From Pseudomonas orientalis (GTDB lineage Bacteria; Pseudomonadota; Gammaproteobacteria; Pseudomonadales; Pseudomonadaceae): 64,000 bases of DNA. Below the pieces are notes generated by a model. That model saw nothing but the letters and a program-made list of their open reading frames with translations, did not search any database and was not told the origin of the DNA. Numbering within the stretch: the stretch's first letter is position 1; the number at the start of each line of letters is the position of its first letter. Where the stretch lies: the NCBI RefSeq assembly GCF_001439815.1, contig NZ_JYLM01000001.1, positions 248,001 to 312,000 of the forward strand, in the 5' to 3' direction. Shown piece by piece: positions 1-9,079 of this stretch. Both the position numbers and the translations under genes were made by a program.

Positions 1-1001
1 TTTTCGATGAGCGCGAACAACGCTTCGCCGAAACCAGCCAGGAGCGGCTGGGGCAGTTACTGGACCCGCTCAAGGAGCGCATCCAGTCCTTCGAGAAGCG
101 CGTTGAAGAAAGCTACCAGAACGAAGCGCGCGAGCGTTTTTCCCTGGCCAAGGAGCTTGAACGCCTGCAGCAACTGAACCTGCGCCTGTCGGACGAAGCC
201 ACCAACCTGACCCGCGCCCTCAAGGGCCAGAAAACCCAGGGTAACTGGGGCGAACTGATCCTGGAGCGGGTGCTGGAACATGCGGGCCTGGAAAAAGGTC
301 GCGAGTACCAGACCCAGGTCAGCCTCAAAGGCCCGGATGGCGAACGTTTCCAGCCGGACGTGCTGATCATGCTGCCGGGCGACAAGCAGGTGGTGGTTGA
401 CTCGAAGGTCAGCCTGACCGCTTATCAGCAGTACGTGGCGGCGGACGACGAGGTGATTGGCCAGGCGGCGTTGAAGCAGCATGTATTGTCCTTGCGCAAT
501 CACGTCAAGGGCTTGGCCGGCAAGGATTACAAGCGTCTGGAAGGCTTGCACAGCCTGGATTTCGTGCTCTTGTTCGTACCCATCGAAGCGGCGTTTTCCG
601 CCGCGCTGCAAGCCGAGCCGAACCTGTTCCAGGAAGCCTTTGATCGCCATATCGTGATTGTCAGCCCGACCACCTTGCTGGCCACCCTGCGGGTGATCGA
701 CAGCCTGTGGAAGCAGGAGCGCCAGAGCCAGAACGCGCGGGAAATCGCCGAGCGCGCCGGTTGGCTGTATGACAAGTTCGTGCTGTTTATCCAGGATCTG
801 GACGAAGTGGGTAATCGCCTGCAGCAGCTGGACAAGGCTTACAGCGCAGCGCGCAACAAGCTGACGGACGGACGCGGAAATCTGGTCAGCCGCACCGAGC
901 AGCTGAGATTGCTCGGCGCCCGCGCCAGCAAAAGCCTGCCGGCGGATCTGCTGGAAAGGGCAATGACCGATTCTGACGGTGTGGCGCATCTGCCCGAATA
1001 A
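1..1001 (+). CDS. rmuC: RmuC-family DNA recombination protein, 5' end outside the window
   Basis: The frame is open from base 3 to the TAA ending at 1001, about 332 codons, with no start in the window, so the N-terminus is missing. The first 70 visible residues are charged and look coiled-coil. They are followed by the conserved RmuC core (GNWGELILERVLEHAGL, then VDSKVSLTAYQQY and the LLFVPIEAAFSAAL region). RmuC proteins limit recombination at inverted repeats and carry a nuclease-like fold. The missing part should hold a membrane anchor and more coiled coil. Family assignment is firm; the exact biochemical role is not settled for the family. Confidence 0.9.
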   Translation, partial: FDEREQRFAETSQERLGQLLDPLKERIQSFEKRVEESYQNEARERFSLAKELERLQQLNLRLSDEATNLTRALKGQKTQGNWGELILERVLEHAGLEKGREYQTQVSLKGPDGERFQPDVLIMLPGDKQVVVDSKVSLTAYQQYVAADDEVIGQAALKQHVLSLRNHVKGLAGKDYKRLEGLHSLDFVLLFVPIEAAFSAALQAEPNLFQEAFDRHIVIVSPTTLLATLRVIDSLWKQERQSQNAREIAERAGWLYDKFVLFIQDLDEVGNRLQQLDKAYSAARNKLTDGRGNLVSRTEQLRLLGARASKSLPADLLERAMTDSDGVAHLPE

Positions 1002-1011
1002 CCGCAGATCA

Positions 1012-1040
1012 AAATGTGGGAGGGGGCTTGCCCCCGATGG
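1012..1040. repeat. REP element (GTGGGAGGGGGC family), left arm
   Basis: Starts AAATGTGGGAGGGGGCTTGC right after the rmuC stop. It is the inverted partner of the copy at 1419-1447. The pair is about 380 bp apart, much wider than the roughly 95-bp REP pairs elsewhere in this window. Confidence 0.85.
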
Positions 1041-1049
1041 CCATAGGTA

Positions 1050-1418
1050 TCTACACAACTCTGTAGCGCCCAGCCGTAACCACGATGCGAAGCGAGTCGC
1101 TCTTGATCTGCTTTTGATCTTAGGCGCCCCGTTAAACCACGCTGGCCGAACGCAGGCTTGAATCCGTGGGCAACCCGGCAGGACGCCGGGTTAGCCGCAC
1201 TGGGCCATGGATGGCCCATTGCGGCGGCCCACGGATTCAAGCTTGCGTTCGGGCACACCGAGCCTAAGCGAGGTGCCGAGTGGTGGGGCAAGAGCGTTTT
1301 GCTTACTTTTGCGCTTTTCAAAAGTGAGCCGCCGTCAGGGCGGAACCCTAAGTGGCCGTTACCGCAGAAACGGATATGTACTCGATCTGATCCAACATCC
1401 TGGTCGGCCCAGAGGCCG
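1050..1418. repeat. Structured non-coding repeat element between two inverted REPs
   Basis: This stretch has no credible gene. It contains a 25-bp inverted repeat with one mismatch (1147-1171 with 1227-1251). That repeat encloses a perfect 8-bp hairpin (1172-1179 with 1185-1192) and a second hairpin of 6+8 bp around one mismatch (1194-1208 with 1211-1225). The predicted fold is therefore a three-way junction. More short stems follow (1252-1277 and 1312-1345). The short open frames here run across the hairpins and resemble the spurious proteins often annotated in repeated Pseudomonas elements. I interpret it as a MITE-like or otherwise dispersed repeat; copy number cannot be judged from one window. 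Confidence 0.6.
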
Positions 1419-1447
1419 CCATCGGGGGCAAGCCCCCTCCCACATTT
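1419..1447. repeat. REP element (GTGGGAGGGGGC family), right arm
   Basis: Reads ATCGGGGGCAAGCCCCCTCC and on to CACATTT, the reverse complement of the arm at 1012-1040. It lies 17 bp from the stop codon of the minus-strand kinase gene. Confidence 0.85.
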
Positions 1448-1464
1448 GACGGAGTGCGACCTTT

Positions 1465-4400
1465 TTAGAGCGGCAGATGCCGACTCAACAGCGCCCGCAA
1501 CGCCGCCGGTTTCACCGGCTTGGCCAGGTAGTCCAGCCCCGCCGCATGCACTTGGGCCACCGTCTCCGCACGGCCGTCGGCACTGATCACCACGCCCGGA
1601 ATCGGCTCGGCCAATTGCGCGCGCAGCCAGCCCATCAATTCAGTGCCGGTCTCGCCGTGGTCCAGGTGGTAATCCACCAGCGCCAGTTGCGGGCGCATGC
1701 CCTCCGCCAGCAGGGCCGCGCATTGAGCCTGGCTGGTGGCGGTCCATACCTGGCAGCCCCAGCGCGTGAGCAGGCTGCGCATGCCGATGAGGATACTGTC
1801 TTCGTTATCCACGCATAACACCTGCGCGCCGCTCAGCGGCAGGCCGTTTTCCTGAGAGGGCAGGTGCTGCGGGCTGACTTGGTTGCGCGCCAGCGGCACA
1901 CGCACACTGAACACGCTGCCCTTGCCCGGCCAGGAGCGTACGCTCAGGCGATGGCCCAGCACGCGGCACAGGCCGTCGGCGATCGCCAGACCCAGGCCCA
2001 GGCCCTTTTCGGCGCGGGTCTGGTGACTGTCCAGGCGCTTGAACTCTTCGAAAATCACTTTCTGTTTATCCAGCGGGATGCCGGGGCCACGGTCCCAGAC
2101 TTCCAGGCACAACTGGCCCTGGCGGCGACGTACGCCGAGCAGCACCGGCCCGTCGGCATAGCGAAAGGCGTTGGTCAGGAAATTCTGCAGGATCCGCCGC
2201 AGCAACTTGATGTCGCTGTCCACCCGCAGGCGACTGCCGCGCAAACGAAAACGCAAGCCCTGCTCATGGGCCAGTGCCTTGAATTCGGCGCCCAGGGTGT
2301 CGAATAACTCGTTGAGCACGAACGGCTGGCGTTGGGGATTGATCTTGCCGTTTTCCAGGCGTGAGATATCCAGCAAATCGCTGATCAAATCCTCGGCCGA
2401 GCGCAGCGAACTGTCCAGGTGCTGCACCAGTTGCCGGGCCTCGCTGGAAAGGCCATCGTGCTGGTGGGAGAGGGCGGCGGAGAACAGGCGTGCGGCGTTC
2501 AGCGGTTGCATCAGGTCATGGCTGACGGCCGCCAGAAAGCGAGTCTTGGACTGGCTGGCGGATTCGGCCACGCCCTTGGCCTCGGTCAACGCGACGTTGA
2601 GTTGCGAGAGTTCATGGGTGCGCTCGGTCACCCGTTGTTCGAGGCCTTCGTTGGCCTCGGTCAGCGCCTGTTCGGCTTCGCGGAACGCGGTGATGTCGGT
2701 GAAGCTCATGACGAAACCGCCGCCTGGCATCGGGTTGCCGATCAGCTCGATCACCCGACCGTTGGGAAACAGCCGCTCGGACGTGTGCGCACGGCCCTGG
2801 CGCATCCAGTGCAGGCGTCGCGCCACATGCACCTGCGCCTCACCGGGGCCGCACAGGCCGCGCTCGGCGTTGTAGCGGATGATGTCGGCAATCGGCCGGC
2901 CGACACTGATCAGGCCGTCGGGGTAGTTGAACAGCTCCAGGTAGCGCCGGTTCCAGGCCACCAGCTTGAGCGACTGATCCACCACGCTGATGCCCTGGGT
3001 AATGTTTTCGATCGCACCTTGCAGCAGGGCGCGGTTGAATTGCAGCACTTCGGAGGCTTCGTCGGCGATCCGGACCACGTCCTCCAGCTGCATGTCCCGC
3101 CCTTCAATGGCGGCTTTGACCACGGCGCGCGTCGAGGACGCACCGAGTACGCCCGCCAGCAAACGTTCGGTGTGGGCGATCCAATCGTTGTCGGCATTCT
3201 GGTTGGGGTTGAAGCCTTTACCCTGGCGATAGGCGAAACGGATAAAGCTCTGCTGGGCTCGTTCTTCACCGACAAAGCGCGCCGCCAGGCTGAGCAGGTC
3301 GCTGATCTGTACCGACAACATGGAGCGGGCGCTGGCGCGCTGGCTGATTTCCTGACCGATAAAGCGGCCGGCCTGCCAGTGTTCGGAGACCCGTGTACGC
3401 GACAGCATCGACACCCACACGAACAGCGTGAAATTACCCGCCAGGGAGAACACCGTGCCCAAGGTCAGTGAGGTCACGGACAGCCCGAACGGGTGCGAGT
3501 GCATCCAGGTCAAGCCAGGGAAAAGAGCCAGCGACCAGCCCAGGCTTTTCGCGGTAACCGGTAGGACCAGGGTGTAGAACCACAGGAATGTGCCCGCCGC
3601 CAGGCCCGCGAACACCCCGCGCCGGTTGGCCTGTTTCCAGTACAGCGCGCCGAGCATCGCCGGGGCCAGCTGGGTCACGGCGGCAAACGCGATCTGGCCG
3701 ATGGTCGCCAGGCTCGCGGTAGAGCCCAGCAGCCGGTAGCTCACATAGGCCAGCAGCAAAATGATCACGATGCTGACCCGGCGTACCGACAGCATCCAGT
3801 GGCGGAACACTTCGAAGGGCCGTTCGGCGCTGGAGCGACGCAACAGCCAGGGCAGCAGCATGTCGTTGGAGACCATGGTCGACAAGGCAATGCTGGCCAC
3901 GATCACCATGCCGGTGGCCGCCGAGGCGCCGCCAATGAAGGCCAGTACGGCGAGGGCCGGGTGGGCTTCGGCCATCGGCAGGCTGATCACGTAGGAGTCC
4001 GGCAGTACCGAGCCGGGCAGCAGCATCTTGCCGCCCAGAGCGATGGGGATCACGAACAGCGCGGCAAGGATCAGATAAGCCGGGAACACCCACTTGGCCA
4101 CGCGCAAGTCCTGTGGGTCGATATTCTCCACCACCGTCACATGAAATTGCCGGGGCAGGCAGATGATCGCCATCATCGCGACGCCGGTCTGTACCACCAT
4201 CGACGGCCAGTTGATGGTCTCCTTCCAGTATTCTTCCAGGCGCGGTGCGAGCATCGCCTTGCTGAACAGGTCGGCGAAACCGTCGTACAGCCCGTAGGTG
4301 ACAAACGCACCGACCGCCAGGAATGCGAACAGCTTGACCAGTGCTTCAAAGGCAATCGCCAGCACCATGCCCCGGTGGTGTTCGGTGGCGTCGAGGTTGC

Positions 4401-4935
4401 GCGTACCAAACACGATGGTGAACAGCGCCAGCACCAGCGACACCACCAAAGCGGTGTCCTGTGCCCGGGTGCCCGTGGTGTCGGGCCCGGAGCCGATCAA
4501 CAGGTTCACGCCGAGCACGATGCCCTTGAGCTGCAGGGCGATATAAGGCAATACGCCCACCAGGCAGATCAACGCGACCACCACCGCCAGGGACTGGGAT
4601 TTACCGTAGCGGGCGGCGATGAAGTCGGCGATGGACGTAATGTTTTCCTGCTTGCTGATCAGAATCATCTTCTGCAGCACCCAGGGCGCCAGCACCAGCA
4701 ACAGCACCGGCCCCAGGTAGATCGGCAAGAATGCCCACAGCTGTTCGGCCGCCTGGCCCACGGCGCCGAAGAACGTCCAGCTGGTGCAATACACGGCCAG
4801 CGACAAGCTGTACACCCACGCACGCACACGCGGCGGCAGCGGCGCGTGGCGGCGGTCACCGTAAAAGGCGATGGCAAACATAATGGCCATATAGGCCAGG
4901 GCAACGGCGGCGATCAGCCCGCTGGACAGCGTCAT
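1465..4935 (-). CDS. Hybrid histidine kinase with N-terminal sodium:solute-symporter domain and C-terminal receiver
   Basis: 1156 residues. Residues 1 to about 500 are a multi-span membrane region of the SSF (sodium/solute symporter) type. A PAS domain follows at about 620-745 and a coiled linker after that. The HisKA site is SHDLMQPLNAAR (His806), the ATPase domain shows N-box QNFLTNAF near 915, DRGPGIP and GLGLGLAI, and the receiver spans about 1038-1156 with acceptor Asp1088 in LALVDYHLD. The architecture resembles CbrA-type sensors but with a receiver added, as in the NahK/ErcS-like hybrid kinases of pseudomonads. Start: ATG 4935 is chosen over the in-frame ATG at 4950 because GGAG sits 6 bases before 4935. 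No cognate response regulator gene is adjacent; the signal is unknown. Confidence 0.9.
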   Translation of the reverse strand: MTLSSGLIAAVALAYMAIMFAIAFYGDRRHAPLPPRVRAWVYSLSLAVYCTSWTFFGAVGQAAEQLWAFLPIYLGPVLLLVLAPWVLQKMILISKQENITSIADFIAARYGKSQSLAVVVALICLVGVLPYIALQLKGIVLGVNLLIGSGPDTTGTRAQDTALVVSLVLALFTIVFGTRNLDATEHHRGMVLAIAFEALVKLFAFLAVGAFVTYGLYDGFADLFSKAMLAPRLEEYWKETINWPSMVVQTGVAMMAIICLPRQFHVTVVENIDPQDLRVAKWVFPAYLILAALFVIPIALGGKMLLPGSVLPDSYVISLPMAEAHPALAVLAFIGGASAATGMVIVASIALSTMVSNDMLLPWLLRRSSAERPFEVFRHWMLSVRRVSIVIILLLAYVSYRLLGSTASLATIGQIAFAAVTQLAPAMLGALYWKQANRRGVFAGLAAGTFLWFYTLVLPVTAKSLGWSLALFPGLTWMHSHPFGLSVTSLTLGTVFSLAGNFTLFVWVSMLSRTRVSEHWQAGRFIGQEISQRASARSMLSVQISDLLSLAARFVGEERAQQSFIRFAYRQGKGFNPNQNADNDWIAHTERLLAGVLGASSTRAVVKAAIEGRDMQLEDVVRIADEASEVLQFNRALLQGAIENITQGISVVDQSLKLVAWNRRYLELFNYPDGLISVGRPIADIIRYNAERGLCGPGEAQVHVARRLHWMRQGRAHTSERLFPNGRVIELIGNPMPGGGFVMSFTDITAFREAEQALTEANEGLEQRVTERTHELSQLNVALTEAKGVAESASQSKTRFLAAVSHDLMQPLNAARLFSAALSHQHDGLSSEARQLVQHLDSSLRSAEDLISDLLDISRLENGKINPQRQPFVLNELFDTLGAEFKALAHEQGLRFRLRGSRLRVDSDIKLLRRILQNFLTNAFRYADGPVLLGVRRRQGQLCLEVWDRGPGIPLDKQKVIFEEFKRLDSHQTRAEKGLGLGLAIADGLCRVLGHRLSVRSWPGKGSVFSVRVPLARNQVSPQHLPSQENGLPLSGAQVLCVDNEDSILIGMRSLLTRWGCQVWTATSQAQCAALLAEGMRPQLALVDYHLDHGETGTELMGWLRAQLAEPIPGVVISADGRAETVAQVHAAGLDYLAKPVKPAALRALLSRHLPL

Positions 4936-5049
4936 GGTAACTCCGAGCATAAGAACACCCGGGCCGTGCGGGCCCGGTTGGACAGTCTCGCATGATGCAT
5001 GGGGTTAGTCAGTGTCGACCAAGGTCTGAGCGCGACGTGATGTCGCGGC

Positions 5050-5433
5050 TTATCGTGGGGGCAGGGTTTTCTGGCGCAGGATGTAAATCGTCACCAGCAC
5101 CGCGCTGGTCAGCATGAACCCGCGTGCCCACGGCAACGGCACCAGGTAGCAGGACACGGCGATGCTCAGCCACATCAAGCCGATGGCGTAGACCTTGCCC
5201 TTGAGCGGGATGCCGTTACCGTCCAGGTAATCACGAATCCAGGGGCCCAGGCGCGGGTGTTCCACCAGCCAGTGATAGAAACGCGGGGAGCTTCGAGCGA
5301 AGCAGGCGGCGGCCAGCAGGAGAAAGGGTGTGGTCGGCAGTACCGGCAGGAAAATGCCGATCACCCCCAGCGCTACGCTCAGCCAGCCAACGGCCAGCAG
5401 CGCGTAACGCAGGAGCGGCGAGCGCTTGCCCAT
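5050..5433 (-). CDS. DUF454 (YbaN-like) small inner-membrane protein
   Basis: About 127 residues with the DUF454 signature: a first hydrophobic helix, then FLPVLPTTPFLLLAAACFARSSPRF split across two conserved motifs (LPTTPF and CFARSSPRF), and two more hydrophobic helices. It matches E. coli YbaN in length and pattern; the function of the family is unknown. It begins only a few bases after the stop of the upstream UPF0149 gene at 5454, so the two are probably cotranscribed. In-frame GTG 5442 and TTG 5448 are alternative starts; ATG 5433 is preferred because a GTGGA-like site precedes it and the family begins close to the first helix. Confidence 0.8.
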   Translation of the reverse strand: MGKRSPLLRYALLAVGWLSVALGVIGIFLPVLPTTPFLLLAAACFARSSPRFYHWLVEHPRLGPWIRDYLDGNGIPLKGKVYAIGLMWLSIAVSCYLVPLPWARGFMLTSAVLVTIYILRQKTLPPR

Positions 5434-5453
5434 GGGGTCCACGGGCAAACGAC

Positions 5454-6041
5454 TCAGTGGTGACGTGGCTTGAGGATCGCCGGTTTTTCGTCAGGCGCGT
5501 TGCACAGCAGGTACAGCGCGGTGAGGGCTTCCGGGATCTGCACGATCATGTCGTCCATCAGGTTGGCGTCGGCGGCGATATCGGAAAACTCGGCTTCTTC
5601 TTCAAAAAGTCCCGAACCGACCATGATCGGCAGCAGCATTTCGCTGACTTCTTCCTCGGCGGTTTCGAACCAGGCGGCTTCGCGCAGGAACACGCCTTCC
5701 ATGAAGCCGATGCACCAGCCGCGCAGGTCGGAGTCGTCCGGATCGTCGCCCAGGTCCAGTTCGCAGGGCAGCTCGAACTCTTCATCGGAAGCCAGTTGGC
5801 GACTGATGTGGGCCTTGAGGGCCAGCAGGGTGGCTTCGATTTCTTCGCGCTGGGCGTCGTCGGCGTAGTGAGGTTCTTCGGCGAACAGCGCGTCGATCCA
5901 CTCACGGTCCGGTACGACTTCGGAGCAGATCGACAGCGCGGTCAGGTAGCCGTGGGCGGCCACGTAGTCCAGCGCCTCGTCATGCAGCTCATCGGCGTCG
6001 AGGAAGGCTTGCAGGCGGGTTAGTTGCTCAGCGAAGGACAT
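5454..6041 (-). CDS. UPF0149/YecA-family protein
   Basis: 195 acidic residues with the UPF0149 motifs LHDEALDYVAAHGYLTAL and RGWCIGFMEG, helical throughout. It lacks the C-terminal cysteine-rich SEC-C zinc motif of E. coli YecA and ends KPRHH. Family function is not established. Start: ATG 6041 (MSFAEQLTRL) is chosen over an upstream in-frame ATG at 6143 because AAGG precedes it and the added 34 residues look non-coding. Likely first gene of a two-gene unit with the DUF454 gene, and divergent from recQ. Confidence 0.85.
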   Translation of the reverse strand: MSFAEQLTRLQAFLDADELHDEALDYVAAHGYLTALSICSEVVPDREWIDALFAEEPHYADDAQREEIEATLLALKAHISRQLASDEEFELPCELDLGDDPDDSDLRGWCIGFMEGVFLREAAWFETAEEEVSEMLLPIMVGSGLFEEEAEFSDIAADANLMDDMIVQIPEALTALYLLCNAPDEKPAILKPRHH

Positions 6042-6318
6042 TGAAGAGTTACCTTGGGAATAAACGATGCTGAATTCTAGGCGTTCTTGCGCGCCCAAGC
6101 CAGTCGCCATGCATATTTGCCGGGTTTTAGAGACGGGCTGCAATTCGTCAGTGGTGTCCTTTGGCGGATGACGCTCGGGTATACTGCCGCGTTTTGTGAT
6201 GCCCGTGCAGGCCAGGCGCCAGTCCGCGAAAACTTCGCTTACGGATTATTTTCCGTGAAGGCGTATTTTTTCGGCCAGCCTGTACAGAGGGTTTCGGGAC
6301 TATTTTTTGGAGTTATAC

Positions 6319-8445
6319 ATGCTCGAGCAGGCTCAACGCGTCCTCAAGGACATCTTCGGCTACGACAGTTTTCGTGGCCGCCAGGGTGCGATCATTGAGC
6401 GCGTGGCCAGCGGCGGTGACGCGCTGGTCCTGATGCCTACCGGTGGCGGTAAATCGTTGTGCTTCCAGGTGCCGGCGCTGTTGCGCAATGGCCTGGCCGT
6501 GGTGGTGTCGCCGCTGATCGCGTTGATGGACGACCAGGTCGCGACCCTGGAAGAACTGGGTGTCGCCGCCGCCTCCCTGAATTCCACCCTCAGCGCCGAG
6601 CAACAGCGCGACCTGGCCGCGCGGATCAAGCGCGGCGAAGTGAAGATGCTCTACCTGGCCCCCGAGCGCCTGGTGCAGCCGCGCATGCTGGCGTTCCTGC
6701 AGAGCCTGGAAATTGCCCTGTTCGCCATCGACGAAGCCCACTGCGTATCCCAATGGGGCCACGATTTCCGCCGCGAATACCTGCAGCTCGGTCAACTGGC
6801 GGAGCTGTTTCCCGACGTGCCGCGCATCGCCCTGACTGCCACCGCCGACAAGCGTACCCGCGAAGAAATCGTCGAGCGCCTGCATTTGCAGAACGCCGAG
6901 CGTTTCCTGTCGAGCTTCGACCGACCGAATATTTTCTACCGCATCGTGCCCAAGGAGCAGCCGCGCAAGCAGTTGCTCGCGTTCCTCTCCGAGCGGCGCA
7001 GCGATGCGGGTATCGTCTATTGCCTGTCACGCAAGAAGGTCGATGAAGTCGCCGCGTTCCTCTGTGAACAGGGTTACCCGGCGCTGCCTTATCACGCCGG
7101 CTTGCCCAATGAAACACGCTCGGCGCACCAGAAGCGCTTTCTCAACGAGGAAGGCCTGATCATGGTGGCGACCATCGCCTTCGGCATGGGGATCGACAAA
7201 TCCAACGTGCGTTTCGTGGCGCACATGGACCTGCCCAAGTCCCTTGAGGCCTATTACCAGGAAACCGGCCGCGCCGGTCGCGACGGCCTGCCGGCGGATG
7301 CCTGGATGGTCTATGGCCTGCAGGATGTGGTGATGCTCAAGCAGATGCTGCAGAACTCCGAAGGCGACGAGCGCCACAAGCGTCTGGAGCAGCACAAACT
7401 CGACGCGATGCTCTCGCTGTGTGAAGAGACCCGCTGCCGCCGCCAGACGCTGCTGGCGTATTTCGATGAAGACATGCCGCAACCCTGCGGCCACTGCGAT
7501 AACTGCATCGACGGCGTGCAGACCTGGGACGCCACCGAGCCGGCGCGCCAGGCGTTGTCGACGATCTACCGCACCGGCCAGCGCTATGGCGTCGGTCATC
7601 TGGTGGATGTGTTGCTGGGCAAGGACAACGAAAAGGTCCGCAGCTTCGGCCACGAGAAACTCTCGGTCTACGGCGTCGGCAAGGCGCGCGCCGAAGGCGA
7701 GTGGCGCTCGCTGTTCCGCCAGATGGTCGCGCGCGGGCTGGTCGACATCGATATCGAAGGCTATGGCGGCCTGCGCCTGAACGACAGCTGCCGGCCCTTG
7801 CTCAAGGGCGAGGTCAGCCTGGAGCTGCGCCGCGACCTCAAACCGCAGACCACCGCCAAGAGCAGCACCAGCCAGGCCAGCCAGCTGGTGCGTGGCGAGG
7901 AGCGTGAACAGTGGGAGGCGTTGCGTACCCTGCGGCGCAAACTGGCGCAGGAACACAGCGTGCCGCCCTACGTTATCTTCCCCGACTCCACCTTGCTGGA
8001 GATGCTTCGCGAGCAGCCCACCAGCATGGCCGAGATGGCCAGGGTCAGCGGCGTGGGCGCGCGCAAGCTGGAGCGTTATGGCCAGGCCTTCCTCGAGGTG
8101 CTCGGCGGCCAGGCCGAGGCACCCAGGGAAATCGCCGATATTCGCCACGAACTGATCAGCCTGGCCCGCGCCGGCATGACCCCGATACAGATCGCCGGCC
8201 AGCTGCAATGCTCGGAAAAGAATGTGTATACGTTGCTGGCCGAAGCCATCGGCAAGCAGCAATTGTCCCTGGAGCAGGCCCTTGATTTGCCGGAGGATCT
8301 GCTCGGCGAAATTCAGGATGCTTTCCTCGACGGAGAGGGCGAATTGCCACCTGTCGCGGAGATGGCGCCGCTGTTTGCCGGGCGGGTTCCCGAGGGCGTT
8401 TTGTACTGCGTACGGGCCGCTTTGCAGTCGGAGTTCGAAATTTAG
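6319..8445 (+). CDS. recQ: ATP-dependent DNA helicase RecQ
   Basis: 708 residues. Walker A is MPTGGGKS (about 39-46), the DEAH box is at 138-141 ([17 protein letters not shown]), and helicase motif VI contains [10 protein letters not shown]. The RecQ-C-terminal zinc cysteines are seen in [11 protein letters not shown] and CGHCDNC. A winged-helix segment follows, then an HRDC domain from about 530 to 605. C-terminal residues 620-708 resemble a helix-turn-helix extension. RecQ unwinds DNA 3'-5' in recombinational repair. Start: ATG 6319 has TTTTGGAG 7 bases upstream; the in-frame TTG at 6307 is part of that ribosome site region. A TATACT hexamer at 6180-6185 could be a -10 element. Next to the UPF0149 gene in the opposite direction. 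Confidence 0.95.
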   Translation: MLEQAQRVLKDIFGYDSFRGRQGAIIERVASGGDALVLMPTGGGKSLCFQVPALLRNGLAVVVSPLIALMDDQVATLEELGVAAASLNSTLSAEQQRDLAARIKRGEVKMLYLAPERLVQPRMLAFLQSLEIALFAIDEAHCVSQWGHDFRREYLQLGQLAELFPDVPRIALTATADKRTREEIVERLHLQNAERFLSSFDRPNIFYRIVPKEQPRKQLLAFLSERRSDAGIVYCLSRKKVDEVAAFLCEQGYPALPYHAGLPNETRSAHQKRFLNEEGLIMVATIAFGMGIDKSNVRFVAHMDLPKSLEAYYQETGRAGRDGLPADAWMVYGLQDVVMLKQMLQNSEGDERHKRLEQHKLDAMLSLCEETRCRRQTLLAYFDEDMPQPCGHCDNCIDGVQTWDATEPARQALSTIYRTGQRYGVGHLVDVLLGKDNEKVRSFGHEKLSVYGVGKARAEGEWRSLFRQMVARGLVDIDIEGYGGLRLNDSCRPLLKGEVSLELRRDLKPQTTAKSSTSQASQLVRGEEREQWEALRTLRRKLAQEHSVPPYVIFPDSTLLEMLREQPTSMAEMARVSGVGARKLERYGQAFLEVLGGQAEAPREIADIRHELISLARAGMTPIQIAGQLQCSEKNVYTLLAEAIGKQQLSLEQALDLPEDLLGEIQDAFLDGEGELPPVAEMAPLFAGRVPEGVLYCVRAALQSEFEI

Positions 8446-8511
8446 TGTGGCAATTACGACAATGTAACGAATCAGTACATACCGGGCCTTGCCTCCTGGC
8501 ATGGCTCATGC

Positions 8512-8533
8512 TTAGCTGACTAATAATTAGCCA
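8512..8533. promoter_or_regulatory. Overlapping palindromes, candidate MarR operator
   Basis: Two inverted repeats overlap 34-55 bp before the marR start: TTAG-CTGA-CTAA (8512-8523) and TGaCTAAT-A-ATTAGcCA (8517-8533, one mismatched pair). AT-rich palindromes with TTAG/CTAA arms are typical of MarR/SlyA-type sites, so autoregulation is inferred. Confidence 0.45.
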
Positions 8534-8566
8534 CACTTTATTTTCAGTCTAAACCATGAGTTTTTT

Positions 8567-9001
8567 ATGCCGTTAACCGATCAACACCGTTTTGGCATGC
8601 AGTTGGCGCAAATGTCCCGAGGTTGGCGCGCCGAGCTGGACCGCCGCCTGGCGGGGCTGGGCCTGTCCCAGGCGCGGTGGCTGGTGCTGCTGCACCTGGC
8701 CCGCTTTACCGAAGCACCTACCCAGCGTGAACTGGCACAAAGTGTCGGCGTGGAAGGGCCGACCCTGGCGCGTCTGCTCGACAGCCTGGAAGGCCAGGGC
8801 CTGGTGCAACGCCAGGCCGTCGTGGAAGACCGCCGCGCCAAACGTATCCTGCTGTGTGACACCGCCCGCCCGCTGATCGACCAGATCGAGACCATCGCCA
8901 CGGCGTTGCGCCATGAACTGTTCGTTGGGGTGGACGAAGCGGATCTGCGCGTATGCATGCGCGTCCATGGGCACATCCTGGCGAATCTGGAAAAGTCCTG
9001 A
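8567..9001 (+). CDS. MarR-family transcriptional regulator
   Basis: 144 residues with the MarR winged-helix fold: LSQARWLVLLHLARF, recognition helix region TQRELAQSVGVEGPTLARLLDSLEGQGLV, wing QAVVEDRRAKRILL, and a C-terminal dimerisation helix. The DR (ED-RRAKRI) wing motif typical of MarR is intact. It sits between recQ and the convergent patatin gene with no cotranscribed partner, so its target is not evident. The palindromes directly upstream suggest autoregulation. It resembles the SlyA-like branch by length, but the ligand is unknown. Confidence 0.9.
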   Translation: MPLTDQHRFGMQLAQMSRGWRAELDRRLAGLGLSQARWLVLLHLARFTEAPTQRELAQSVGVEGPTLARLLDSLEGQGLVQRQAVVEDRRAKRILLCDTARPLIDQIETIATALRHELFVGVDEADLRVCMRVHGHILANLEKS

Positions 9002-9030
9002 TTCCAGGTTCCAGGTTCAGTGAAGATCAA

Positions 9031-9064
9031 AAATGTGGGAGGGGGCTTGCCCCCTCCCACATTT
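9031..9064. terminator. Perfect 34-bp palindrome, probable bidirectional terminator
   Basis: AAATGTGGGAGGGGGC and its exact reverse complement are separated by TT. A-rich sequence precedes it and T-rich sequence follows. It lies between the 3' ends of the convergent marR and plpD genes. The sequence is that of a REP core, as if the two REPs of a pair had fused. Confidence 0.7.
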
Positions 9065-9079
9065 GATTTGCGCAGCGTT

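Noticed and set aside
839..1586. Open frames in both strands over the repeat after rmuC
   Set aside because: They run through inverted repeats and REP arms and resemble spurious proteins from repeated elements, with no gene-like start.
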